Of a stretch of 64,000 nt of DNA, positions 52,077-59,521 are shown in pieces (position 1 is the first letter of the stretch; each line of letters opens with the position of its first letter). Both the position numbers and the translations under genes were made by a program. Below the pieces are notes generated by a model, which had not been told where the DNA came from, did not search any database, and saw only the letters and a list, made by a program, of their open reading frames with translations. The DNA is taken from contig JADZCJ010000002.1 of assembly GCA_020851635.1 (NCBI GenBank), positions 62,001 to 126,000 of the forward strand. Direction: 5' to 3'. The stretch comes from Anaerolineae bacterium. GTDB taxonomy: Bacteria > Chloroflexota > Anaerolineae > UBA4142 > SHND01.

Positions 52077-52119
52077 AGAGGTCTAGACCAGATTATAACA
52101 TGGAACGCTTTGTAGTCAA
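52077..52119 (-). promoter_or_regulatory. GntR promoter with DasR-like operator
   Basis: Minus-strand TTGACT (52119-52114), 16-base spacer and TATAAT (52097-52092) form a strong promoter. The 16-mer TCTGGTCTAGACCTCT follows directly at 52092-52077 with the palindrome GGTCTAGACC at its centre. It matches the DasR/NagR consensus ACTGGTCTAGACCACT at 13 of 16 positions. The site covers the start of transcription, ideal for repression. Further upstream (toward 52297) lies the promoter region of the divergent glucosylglycerate genes, where TACAAT near 52180 could be a -10. Confidence 0.75.
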
Positions 52120-52297
52120 GCTCTTGCCGTGATAGCAAATTCAAGACAAAAGACTTTAACTCGAGAATCAGATACAATAATGCGCGGGCGTACCGGAAGA
52201 CCGCGTGTGTCGTTTTTTTATAGGATGCCTTTAAGCACGATGGAACGCCACACCCATGAATGCAATTGAAACAATTTTAAGCGAGGAGATTTGTCCC

Positions 52298-54082
52298 ATG
52301 AGCGAACTGTCGTCATATTCAGAAATGTTGCATAACCGGATTGATCTCAAGACTGTGCCGTTCAGCGAGCGCGGTTCGCGCATCATGCTGTTTGGCGAAA
52401 ATTCACACTTTTATATCAAACTCGCGGAACGCTGGGCGGCGTGGCAGCACGAGTTTGGGCATTACCGGAGACGACCGCCGATTGTGCGCGAATTGGAATT
52501 GCTCGACGGCAAAGGGAACCCGCTGAGCTTTGACCTGGACACCTACCCGCATGTCCTTGAGATGCATACTTCTCTCGGCGATTTCTGCTGGGTGTTTGTG
52601 GATGAAGAGACCTTGTATTTACATCTGCCGCCCGCGCCGTGCGGCGTGCGGTTCACCCTTTCTGCCGCACACGGCAGACCTGACCGTCGCGGGGGTCAAT
52701 TCAAGGGCGACCCCGCGCACCGTGACATACATCGCAACGTCGCCTATACCACTGACGCTCGTATTGTAGAGAACCAGATTACTGCGCTCGAAAATGGCGC
52801 GCAACAGGTGTTGTTGCGCGTTGAACCCAAGAAAGACAGCGGCATCACATTGAACATTACGCCGCGTCTCGGTTTCAACCGCGCAATGCCCCCCTGGTCC
52901 GAAACCATCGAACGCGCAGAGCGCAAATGGCGCGATTGGTTCGACGCTGTGCCCAAAGTCGCGCCCGAGTACGAGACACAATACTATTGGGCGTGGTGGT
53001 GTCTGCGTTCAGGATTGATTAGCCCGCGATTTTATACCACGCGTGAGAGCATGGCGCCATCCAAGACCTATTATGTCGGTGTGTGGCAGTGGGACTCTTT
53101 TTTTCATGCGCTGGCGTATCGTCACGTCAACAAAAAACTGGCGCAAGACCATATTCGCATCGTCCTCGACCATCAACGCGCCGATGGGATGATTCCCGAT
53201 GCGATCCACGACGAGGGCGCGGTTTTCGAGTTTCCCTTGCCACAGACTCTGGTCAATATGGAAGTGACCAAACCGCCGTTGATTGCGTGGACCGCGCTCA
53301 AGTTGTTTGACCAGTTTGGCGATATAGATTTTCTACAGGAAATCTACGAGCCGATCGTGCGTTGGAACCAATGGTGGTTTGACAAGAACGATGATGACGG
53401 CGACGGCATCGTCCAATACAATCATCCCTACATGGGGTCGGATGACAGCCCGTTGTGGGATGAAGGAATGCCCGTCGAATCGCCCGATATCAGTACGTAT
53501 CTGGTATTGCAAATGGACGCGCTCGCGCGCATTGCCGAGATTATTGGTGAGATTCAGGATGCGCCGATGTGGCGCAAGCGCGCGGACGACCTGACACAGC
53601 GAATCATTGACCACTTTTGGGATAAAGAAGCGGGGCTGTTCTGGGCGCTCAAAGACCACAAACCGATCCGCACCTTTACGTTGTTTAATTTGTATCCCCT
53701 ATTAACAGGACGGATGCCTGAATCGATCAAAAAGCGATTGATCGAGCATTTGACCTCACCTGCCGAATTTTGGACCAAGTACCCCCTGCCAACCGTCTCG
53801 GCGAGCGACCCGAAATTTGACGCGGACCAGATGTGGCGCGGACCAACATGGGTGAATGTGAACTATCTGTTCATCGAAGGGCTGGAAAAATGCGGGTATC
53901 CCGAGCTCGCGCGCGAGTTGTTGGAACGCACCCTGCAAGTCGTGCAGCTTCACCCGGATATCTACGAGTACTATAATCCCCTGACAGGCATGAATCCGCC
54001 CAAGGCAGCCGGAATCTTTGGCTGGACGAGCGCGGTGTTTGTGGATTTGGCGATCCGCGCATCTCGCAGCAAAATCCAGTAA
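52298..54082 (+). CDS. GH63-type glucosidase, probable glucosylglycerate hydrolase
   Basis: 594 residues from the ATG at 52298, which has GAGGAG upstream; an ATG at 52256 lacks such a site. An N-terminal beta domain precedes an (alpha/alpha)6 barrel: YYVGVWQWDSFFHALAYRH, DHQRADGMIPDAIHDEG (probable catalytic acid region), DSPLWDEGMPVESPDISTYL, FDADQMWRGPTWVNVNYLF and YEYYNPLTGMNP. This arrangement is that of GH63 and related trehalase-like enzymes, including bacterial mannosyl/glucosylglycerate hydrolases. The linked GpgS points to glucosylglycerate as substrate. No signal peptide, so it acts in the cytoplasm. The next start is 2 bp after its stop. Confidence 0.8.
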   Translation: MSELSSYSEMLHNRIDLKTVPFSERGSRIMLFGENSHFYIKLAERWAAWQHEFGHYRRRPPIVRELELLDGKGNPLSFDLDTYPHVLEMHTSLGDFCWVFVDEETLYLHLPPAPCGVRFTLSAAHGRPDRRGGQFKGDPAHRDIHRNVAYTTDARIVENQITALENGAQQVLLRVEPKKDSGITLNITPRLGFNRAMPPWSETIERAERKWRDWFDAVPKVAPEYETQYYWAWWCLRSGLISPRFYTTRESMAPSKTYYVGVWQWDSFFHALAYRHVNKKLAQDHIRIVLDHQRADGMIPDAIHDEGAVFEFPLPQTLVNMEVTKPPLIAWTALKLFDQFGDIDFLQEIYEPIVRWNQWWFDKNDDDGDGIVQYNHPYMGSDDSPLWDEGMPVESPDISTYLVLQMDALARIAEIIGEIQDAPMWRKRADDLTQRIIDHFWDKEAGLFWALKDHKPIRTFTLFNLYPLLTGRMPESIKKRLIEHLTSPAEFWTKYPLPTVSASDPKFDADQMWRGPTWVNVNYLFIEGLEKCGYPELARELLERTLQVVQLHPDIYEYYNPLTGMNPPKAAGIFGWTSAVFVDLAIRASRSKIQ

Positions 54083-54084
54083 TC

Positions 54085-55323
54085 ATGTCCAAGCCGCGCA
54101 TAGCAATCCTGCACTATAGCACGCCGCCGACCATCGGTGGCGTAGAATCCACCATCGGCGATCATGCGCGCCTTTTTGCAGCGCATGGATATCCCCTCAA
54201 ACTCATTACGGGACGCGGCGAAACATTCGACCCGCAGGTTCCGGTACAGGTGATTCCCACAATTCATTCGCGCGACGAACGCGTCGAGCAGATACAACGC
54301 GAGCTCGCGCGCGGCAAGGTCCCGGACGCGTTTTATGCGCTCGCGCATGAGCTGCGCGGCGCGCTCGAATCCGCACTGGCAGATGTGGATGTGTTGATCG
54401 CCCACAACGTTACATCGCTGCACAAAAATCTCGCGCTGACGGCGGCGCTCAAGCAGTTGACGGAATCCTCCGCGGCGGTGCACCTCATCGCCTGGGCGCA
54501 TGATTTTGCGTGGACCGACCCGGTATATCAAGATGAGGTGCATGACGGATTTCCCTGGGACCTGCTGCGCGAAAAATGGCGCAACACCCGGTATGTTGTG
54601 GTTTCTGCCGCGCGGCGCCAAGAATTGGCAAAGCTGCTGAACGCGCGCGGGACCGAGATTGACATCGTGCCCCCGGGGCTGGATGCCGCCGCGTTCTTGC
54701 ATTTGAGCGAAACCGGTAAAGAATGGGCGAGCCGATTCGAGTTTTTCGAATCCATCCCCCTCTTGCTCTTGCCCGCGCGGGTGACACGACGCAAGAATAT
54801 CGAACTGGCAATCGAGGTGACAGCGGAACTGACCGCGCAAGGGATGAAACCAAAACTGTTGGTGATGGGTCCACTGGGTCCGCACAATCCCGCCAACCGG
54901 GCATATCTGGAGGAACTCTATACATTGCGCGCCCGGCGCGGGGTCGAGCAAGGGGTGCTGTTTTTGGACGAGTTTGGGGCGGTGGATGATGTGACACGGC
55001 GCGACTTGTATCTCTTGTCCGACGCGCTCTTTTTCCCCAGCGCGCGTGAGGGGTTTGGTATCCCTATTTTGGAAGCGGGATTGGCGCGCCTGCCCATTTT
55101 TTGCTCGGACATTCCCCCATTCCGAGAGTCGGCGCAAGCGTATGCGCACTTTTTTTCATTGACGGATTCACCCGCAGAGATCGCGCGGCTGATCCGAACC
55201 GTGTTGGAACAAGACAGACCGTTTCGGCTGAAACAACGGGTGATAAAGGAATACAATTGGGAACGGATTTTTGTCGAAAAGATTGAGCCGCTGATCAACC
55301 AAACCAAGAGAGAGCCATTATGA
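54085..55323 (+). CDS. GT4-family glycosyltransferase
   Basis: 412 residues, GT-B fold. N-terminal LHYSTPPTIGGVESTIGDHARLF is the acceptor-side glycine motif, quoted in part as STPPTIGGVES. LLLPARVTRRKNIELAIE starts the donor domain, and FFPSAREGFGIPILEAGLARLPIFC carries the E-x7-E motif at EGFGIPILE. The donor is probably a nucleotide-activated hexose. It sits between a GH63 hydrolase and the GpgS fusion, so it may extend or use glucosylglycerate, but no known pathway fixes its role. Its stop overlaps the next ATG. Confidence 0.85.
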   Translation: MSKPRIAILHYSTPPTIGGVESTIGDHARLFAAHGYPLKLITGRGETFDPQVPVQVIPTIHSRDERVEQIQRELARGKVPDAFYALAHELRGALESALADVDVLIAHNVTSLHKNLALTAALKQLTESSAAVHLIAWAHDFAWTDPVYQDEVHDGFPWDLLREKWRNTRYVVVSAARRQELAKLLNARGTEIDIVPPGLDAAAFLHLSETGKEWASRFEFFESIPLLLLPARVTRRKNIELAIEVTAELTAQGMKPKLLVMGPLGPHNPANRAYLEELYTLRARRGVEQGVLFLDEFGAVDDVTRRDLYLLSDALFFPSAREGFGIPILEAGLARLPIFCSDIPPFRESAQAYAHFFSLTDSPAEIARLIRTVLEQDRPFRLKQRVIKEYNWERIFVEKIEPLINQTKREPL

Positions 55324-57137
55324 ATCCACCGGGACGCGTGGTGGTCGCCGGGACAACCTTTGAAGAATTGGCGCGGCTGCTGCCATTTGCGCGCGCCATT
55401 GCCGACACGCGGAGACATTCGCTGATGGTGCTGGCGCTGGTCGTGGTATCTGAAGCCGCGTCACTGAGCGCAGGGACGCGCGCGGCAATGGAACTGCGGC
55501 GGCAATTGAAACCTCTGTTTGTCAAGAGCGCGGCGCGCATTGCGGTGCGGGTGACGCACGATCGTTGGAGTGAAACGGCGCGCGCGGTGCGTGGCGAAAG
55601 TCCGGACCTGATCGTGGTGGACTGGATGAGCGCGCCGTCTGCCGAGTGGATGCGTAATGTGCCTGCGGATCTCGTCCTCGTCAAAGGCAGCGCCGCGCGC
55701 ACACTGCGGCAAATTTTACTGCCGATTCGCGGCGGTCCCTCCGCGGCGCTCGCGTTGGAGATGGCATTGGCTTTTGCGCAGGCGAACGACGCAAAAATCT
55801 CACTGCTTCACGCCGTGCGCCCGGAACAGCAAAAAACGCCTGCGATACGCGGCTTTTTGCGGCATCTCCGTTCGCTCCCGCAAATCACCGAGTGGACCCA
55901 ACCCGAGGGTGACGCGGCGCAAGCGATTATTGACAAAGCACAGCCAAAATACGCGCAGATGTTGGTCATGGGCGCCGCCGCACGCCCCGATCCGGGCGCG
56001 TCGTCCATGGGGCGCACGGCTGCGCGAGTTGTAAGCGAGATCGCAATTCCGGCGCTGATCGTCAAAGCCAAAGGGGAACAATCGCTCTCGAATCCCGCCG
56101 CGCCAAGCACTCCGCCCGTTGACTATACCATTTCGGTTGTGGTGGACAAGTGGTTTGCGGAAAATACGTTTCACGCGCACGAATTTTCAGACATCAAACA
56201 GCTGGTCGAATTAAAAGAGCGACAGGGGCTGAGCATCAGTTTGGGACTGCCGACGCTGAATGAACAGGCGACCATCGGCAAGGTTATTCGCACCCTCCGC
56301 AAACTGTTTGTAGAGCGCCACCCCTTGCTCGACGAGGTGGTGGTGATTGACTCCAATTCGACCGACCGCACAGTCGAGATTGCCGAGTCCCTGGGCGTGC
56401 GCGTGGTAAAGCACCCGGAAGTGCTGACGCGTTATGGCACGGTGCGCGGCAAAGGCGAGGCGTTGTGGAATAGCTTGTATGTGCTGCGAGGCGATTTGAT
56501 CGCGTGGATTGACACGGATATTGTGAACATTCACCCGCGTTTTGTGTATGGCATTCTGGGTCCGCTCATTCGCGAACCGCGCTTGATGTTTGTCAAGGGG
56601 TTTTACCAGCGCCCGTTACGCGCGGGTAAGAATCTGCATGCGCGCGGCGGCGGACGCGTGACGGAACTGGTCGCGCGTCCGCTGCTCAACTTGTTTTATC
56701 CCGAATTATCGGGCTTTGTGCAGCCGCTTGCGGGGGAATACTCGGGGCGGCGCAAGGCATTGGAAGCTGTGCCCTTTGTCACCGGTTATGGGGTCGAAAT
56801 CGCGATGTTGATTGATATCCTCGGGAAATTCGGACTGCAATCCATGGGGCAGGTTGATTTGGAAGAACGCGTGCATCGCAACCAATCGCTCTTGTCGCTG
56901 AGCAAAATGTCGTTCGAGATCATTCAGGTCGTGCTGCAGCGTGTCGGGCACGCGCGCGGCGTGGACATTCTCAACGAGTTGAATTCCAGTCTCAAATTGA
57001 TTCAATACGAAGAGGATGTGTTTCAGCTGGATGTGACGGACATTCGCGTGCGGGAACGACCGCCCATGATTACGATTCCCGAGTACCGGCGCGCGAGAAA
57101 AGAGGCGTTTGTACCCAAATCAAAGCGAAGGCGATAG
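55320..57137 (+). CDS. gpgS: Universal stress protein/glucosyl-3-phosphoglycerate synthase fusion
   Basis: 605 residues. Two N-terminal USP-like domains (about 5-125 and 128-250; ILLPIRGGPSAALALEMALA and LVMGAAARPDPG resemble the USP G-2x-G-9x-G region) are joined to a GT81 catalytic domain from about residue 268: LGLPTLNEQATIGKVI, VVVIDSNSTDRT, AWIDTDIVNIHPRFVYGILG, VKGFYQRP, GRVTELVARPLL and PLAGEYSGRR. GT81 enzymes transfer glucose from a nucleotide sugar to 3-phosphoglycerate, the first step of glucosylglycerate synthesis. A phosphatase for the second step is not evident nearby. The USP part could tie the enzyme to energy or stress signals. The gene ends inside a duplicated 85-bp unit. 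Confidence 0.9.
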   Translation: MNPPGRVVVAGTTFEELARLLPFARAIADTRRHSLMVLALVVVSEAASLSAGTRAAMELRRQLKPLFVKSAARIAVRVTHDRWSETARAVRGESPDLIVVDWMSAPSAEWMRNVPADLVLVKGSAARTLRQILLPIRGGPSAALALEMALAFAQANDAKISLLHAVRPEQQKTPAIRGFLRHLRSLPQITEWTQPEGDAAQAIIDKAQPKYAQMLVMGAAARPDPGASSMGRTAARVVSEIAIPALIVKAKGEQSLSNPAAPSTPPVDYTISVVVDKWFAENTFHAHEFSDIKQLVELKERQGLSISLGLPTLNEQATIGKVIRTLRKLFVERHPLLDEVVVIDSNSTDRTVEIAESLGVRVVKHPEVLTRYGTVRGKGEALWNSLYVLRGDLIAWIDTDIVNIHPRFVYGILGPLIREPRLMFVKGFYQRPLRAGKNLHARGGGRVTELVARPLLNLFYPELSGFVQPLAGEYSGRRKALEAVPFVTGYGVEIAMLIDILGKFGLQSMGQVDLEERVHRNQSLLSLSKMSFEIIQVVLQRVGHARGVDILNELNSSLKLIQYEEDVFQLDVTDIRVRERPPMITIPEYRRARKEAFVPKSKRRR

Positions 57138-57267
57138 CGCAACAGCATGATGAGACTGCCGTGTCAAATGACGGCGCGCGAGAAAAGAGGCGTTTGTACC
57201 CAAACCAAAGCGAAGGCGATAGCGCAACAGCATGATGAGACTGCCGTGTCAAATGACGGCGCGCGAG
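57087..57267 (+). repeat. 85-bp tandem direct repeat spanning the end of the GpgS gene
   Basis: Two full 85-bp copies (57087-57171 and 57172-57256) differ at one position (caaat/caaac) and are followed by 11 bp of a third. The first copy contains the last codons and stop of gpgS, so the duplication copied a piece of the coding end into the spacer. It has no spacers and is not CRISPR. The near identity indicates a recent event, next to an IS remnant. Confidence 0.95.
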
Positions 57268-57404
57268 TTATAAATCTCGATGCGCTCTCGCACAATCTCA
57301 TGGGTTTACGCGAAAAGGTGGCTCGAACATTTTTCCGAACGCGGGACGCGGGAACGCCCTTTCTCCCCGTGCGTAAGGGTTCCCATCCCTGGGGCAACCG
57401 CGCC

Positions 57405-58120
57405 CTAACTCGCCAGGACCTTGAGCAGGCACGTTTGATCCACCGTGGCGCGCAGGCGTTTGGCTTTGATCCCGATTTTCTCGGTTTTTTCCTGTTTTAA
57501 CGGATTCAGCCCAATGTGCCGGAGCAACACAAAATTATGTGGTCCATGTCCTGTGCACAAGCGACTTTGGTCTTTCTGGAAGGCAGTGTCCAAAACCCAA
57601 TGCAATCCATTCTCAAAGTACCAATGCCCGCGGACGGTTTTCAAGATGCGCTGGGCATCGTTCGGCAAACTCGAAATGTAATAGCGCGTTTGGCGGCTCC
57701 GCTGGCGTCCAACGCGACGTTCACAGCGCAACATCACAATCGTTTGCCGGTCTTTCCACGCTTCGCGCTGGCGCAGATAACCCAAAAAGTCGCCTTCGCT
57801 CAGCGGTTGAATCGGTTACGATTCGAACAATCGCGTATTTCGATGCGCCCGTGATCACCATACACATCCCGCACAGAGCCGTGCGTCACATCGCGCCAAT
57901 ATGCTTCCACGGCACCGGCAAAGAGGTCTTTGACATCTTTGTATAACTTGTCTTGATTCTCTTTCACCCCCAGGGCATAGTCGGCACCCTTGGCTCGAAT
58001 GGCTCCGGCAATTTCCTTTTGACAGCCGAGGGCGCCCACCATCACCACGTAGCCCTGGATTTCCAACAGCCGTCACAGCGCTGCGATCGTACCCACAAGA
58101 TATGGGAGGATGATCAAGTC
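57405..58120 (-). mobile_element. Decayed ISAs1-family transposase
   Basis: Reading 58120 to 57405 on the minus strand, pieces of an ISAs1 transposase appear in order. LLEIQGYVVMVGALGCQKEI matches the VTIDAMGCQKEIA block, with the catalytic Asp changed to Gly and a stop codon just before it. KENQDKLYKDV, then HGRIEIR, follow; then a frameshift near 57790, then TRYYISSL, GHWYFENGLHWVLDTAF and GIKAKRLRA to the C-terminus. The N-terminal third is absent. With a mutated active site, a stop and a frameshift it is inactive. The stretch 57268-57404 holds no gene that I can recognise. Confidence 0.85.
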
Positions 58121-58140
58121 GCCAGCACAGGAATATATGG

Positions 58141-58602
58141 CTACTCAACCTCCACCCAGAGCTCGATTTCCATCGCCTGATTGCCAATCATTGTCGGCGT
58201 ACCCACGGTCGTCCGGGTATGTTTGCCCTCCTCCCCAAAAATCTCCACCAATACATCCGAAAAACTGTTCATAACCGGACCCTGATCGCGAAAATCTGGA
58301 GCCACCTGCAAAAACGCGCAGACTCGGAGAACGCGTTTCACGCGGTCCAGACTCCCCACCAGTTTTTTGATGCTGGCAAGCGCAGACAGTGCACACAGAC
58401 GCGCTGCTTTTTGCGCTTGCTCTGAATCGACGTCTTGTCCGATCACGCCGAGACAAAATGGAACCTTACCGTCCAAACTCGGGGCATGTGCCGAGGTAAA
58501 AACGATATTGCCGACCTGGCGCGCCATTTTGACGCTGCGGAAATCAGGCCATGGTTCCGGAAGTTTAATACCCAACTCTTGAATTTTCGCTTCAATGCTC
58601 AC
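58141..58602 (-). CDS. RidA/YjgF-family protein
   Basis: 153 residues from a GTG at 58602 preceded by a perfect AGGAGG. The fold is recognisable from FRSVKMARQVGNIVFTSAHAP, the LGVIGQDVDSEQAQKAARL block and VKRVLRVCAFLQVAP, ending GTPTMIGNQAMEIELWVEVE. RidA proteins hydrolyse reactive imines and enamines from PLP enzymes, or belong to specialised catabolic clusters. The typical catalytic Arg near RVxVFL is not obvious in this branch, so the activity may differ. It diverges from a GntR gene, with which it shares a symmetric operator, so the two are coregulated. Confidence 0.85.
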   Translation of the reverse strand: MSIEAKIQELGIKLPEPWPDFRSVKMARQVGNIVFTSAHAPSLDGKVPFCLGVIGQDVDSEQAQKAARLCALSALASIKKLVGSLDRVKRVLRVCAFLQVAPDFRDQGPVMNSFSDVLVEIFGEEGKHTRTTVGTPTMIGNQAMEIELWVEVE

Positions 58603-58631
58603 AACATCCTCCTAAATTTTGGACTTGAAAT

Positions 58632-58734
58632 GTATACCCATAATATACAAGTAGTATACCATATCGAAACATTCAGTCAATATCTTGACATATTTTTGAA
58701 TCTATTGTATACTGTCTGTGCTCCTAGAGTATAC
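58632..58734. promoter_or_regulatory. Mirror-symmetric divergent promoters with four GTATAC sites
   Basis: GTATAC occurs at 58632-58637, 58654-58659, 58707-58712 and 58729-58734. Spacing within each pair is exactly 22 bp. Plus promoter: TTGACA (58685-58690), 17 bases, TATACT (58708-58713). Minus promoter: TTGACT (58680-58675), 16 bases, TATACT (58658-58653). Each inner GTATAC overlaps a -10, and each outer one lies between -10 and start codon. The outer site on the plus side is 2 bp from the GntR start codon. FadR/FCD-type GntR proteins bind short dyads of this kind, so the adjacent regulator probably represses both genes. Confidence 0.8.
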
Positions 58735-58736
58735 AA

Positions 58737-59423
58737 ATGACAATAACATATTCAAACCCTTTAATTGCTGTGGATCAGCGGTCCAGCGGCAAGCATGACA
58801 AATCCAATGCTTGGCGAACGATCTATGATCGCCTCAAAGCCGATATCCTTTCCAGGACGATCAAGCCTGGTCAGGCACTCACTGAGGCCGAGTTAGCAAA
58901 AGATTTTCAGGTCAGCCGCACCCCAGTCCGCGAGGCGCTCAATCTGCTCGAAAAAGAGGGGTTGATTCAGCGCATTTCGCGTCGAGGCTATATCGTTACC
59001 GAGTTGAGTCTGGAAGATGTGCTTGATCTCATCGAGCTGCGCATCATCCTCGAGCGCGAAGCCGTGCGTCTTGCCGCTATTCGCCGTGGCGCAGAGACCG
59101 CAGCAGAGCTTGAGCGATTGAACAATGCGGGTTTCGCGGGAGAACTCCCCCTCCTCGAGGTGGACCGTGAATATCATCGCACGATTGCTCACGCCTCCGG
59201 CAATCGCCAGTTGGCGGAGGTTCTTGAAATGGTGCTCGACAAATCCATGCGCCTCGAACTGAGTTTTATTTCCTCGTTCAACCCCGATCAAGTTCTGTGG
59301 GGACACGCTGAAACCATTGCCGCTTTGCGGCGCGCCGACCCGGATGAGGCTGCTCGAAGCGTGCAAGAGGGCTTTTACCATTTTGAGGATATGCTTCTCC
59401 GTCGGTCCCGCCCAAATGGGTAG
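58737..59423 (+). CDS. GntR-family regulator, FCD (FadR/VanR) type
   Basis: 228 residues. Winged helix-turn-helix: GQALTEAELAKDFQVSRTPV then REALNLLEKEGL. The C-terminal all-helical FCD domain has DLIELRIILEREAVRLAA and DREYHRTIAHASGNRQLAEVL, with the Asp/His residues that bind a metal in FCD proteins (DxxYH). It probably senses a carboxylate or sugar acid. There is no clear ribosome-binding site; the predicted transcription start lies only about 17 bases before the ATG, so translation may be nearly leaderless. It likely controls ridA, itself and the downstream genes. Confidence 0.9.
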   Translation: MTITYSNPLIAVDQRSSGKHDKSNAWRTIYDRLKADILSRTIKPGQALTEAELAKDFQVSRTPVREALNLLEKEGLIQRISRRGYIVTELSLEDVLDLIELRIILEREAVRLAAIRRGAETAAELERLNNAGFAGELPLLEVDREYHRTIAHASGNRQLAEVLEMVLDKSMRLELSFISSFNPDQVLWGHAETIAALRRADPDEAARSVQEGFYHFEDMLLRRSRPNG

Positions 59424-59521
59424 ACATTGAATCCCTCATACGATTATGAACCTGATGCCCGGTTTGGGAAGGGTTCTTTTCTGCATGATATGACGCTTCG
59501 TTAATCCAAGGAGAAACTCAC

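Noticed and set aside
53971-55149. 392-codon open frame antisense to the GH63 and GT4 genes
   Set aside because: It spans the ends of two real genes with clear motifs and has no recognisable domain or ribosome-binding site.
57087-57267. CRISPR-like array
   Set aside because: Direct repeats abut each other without spacers and contain coding sequence from gpgS; there are no cas genes.
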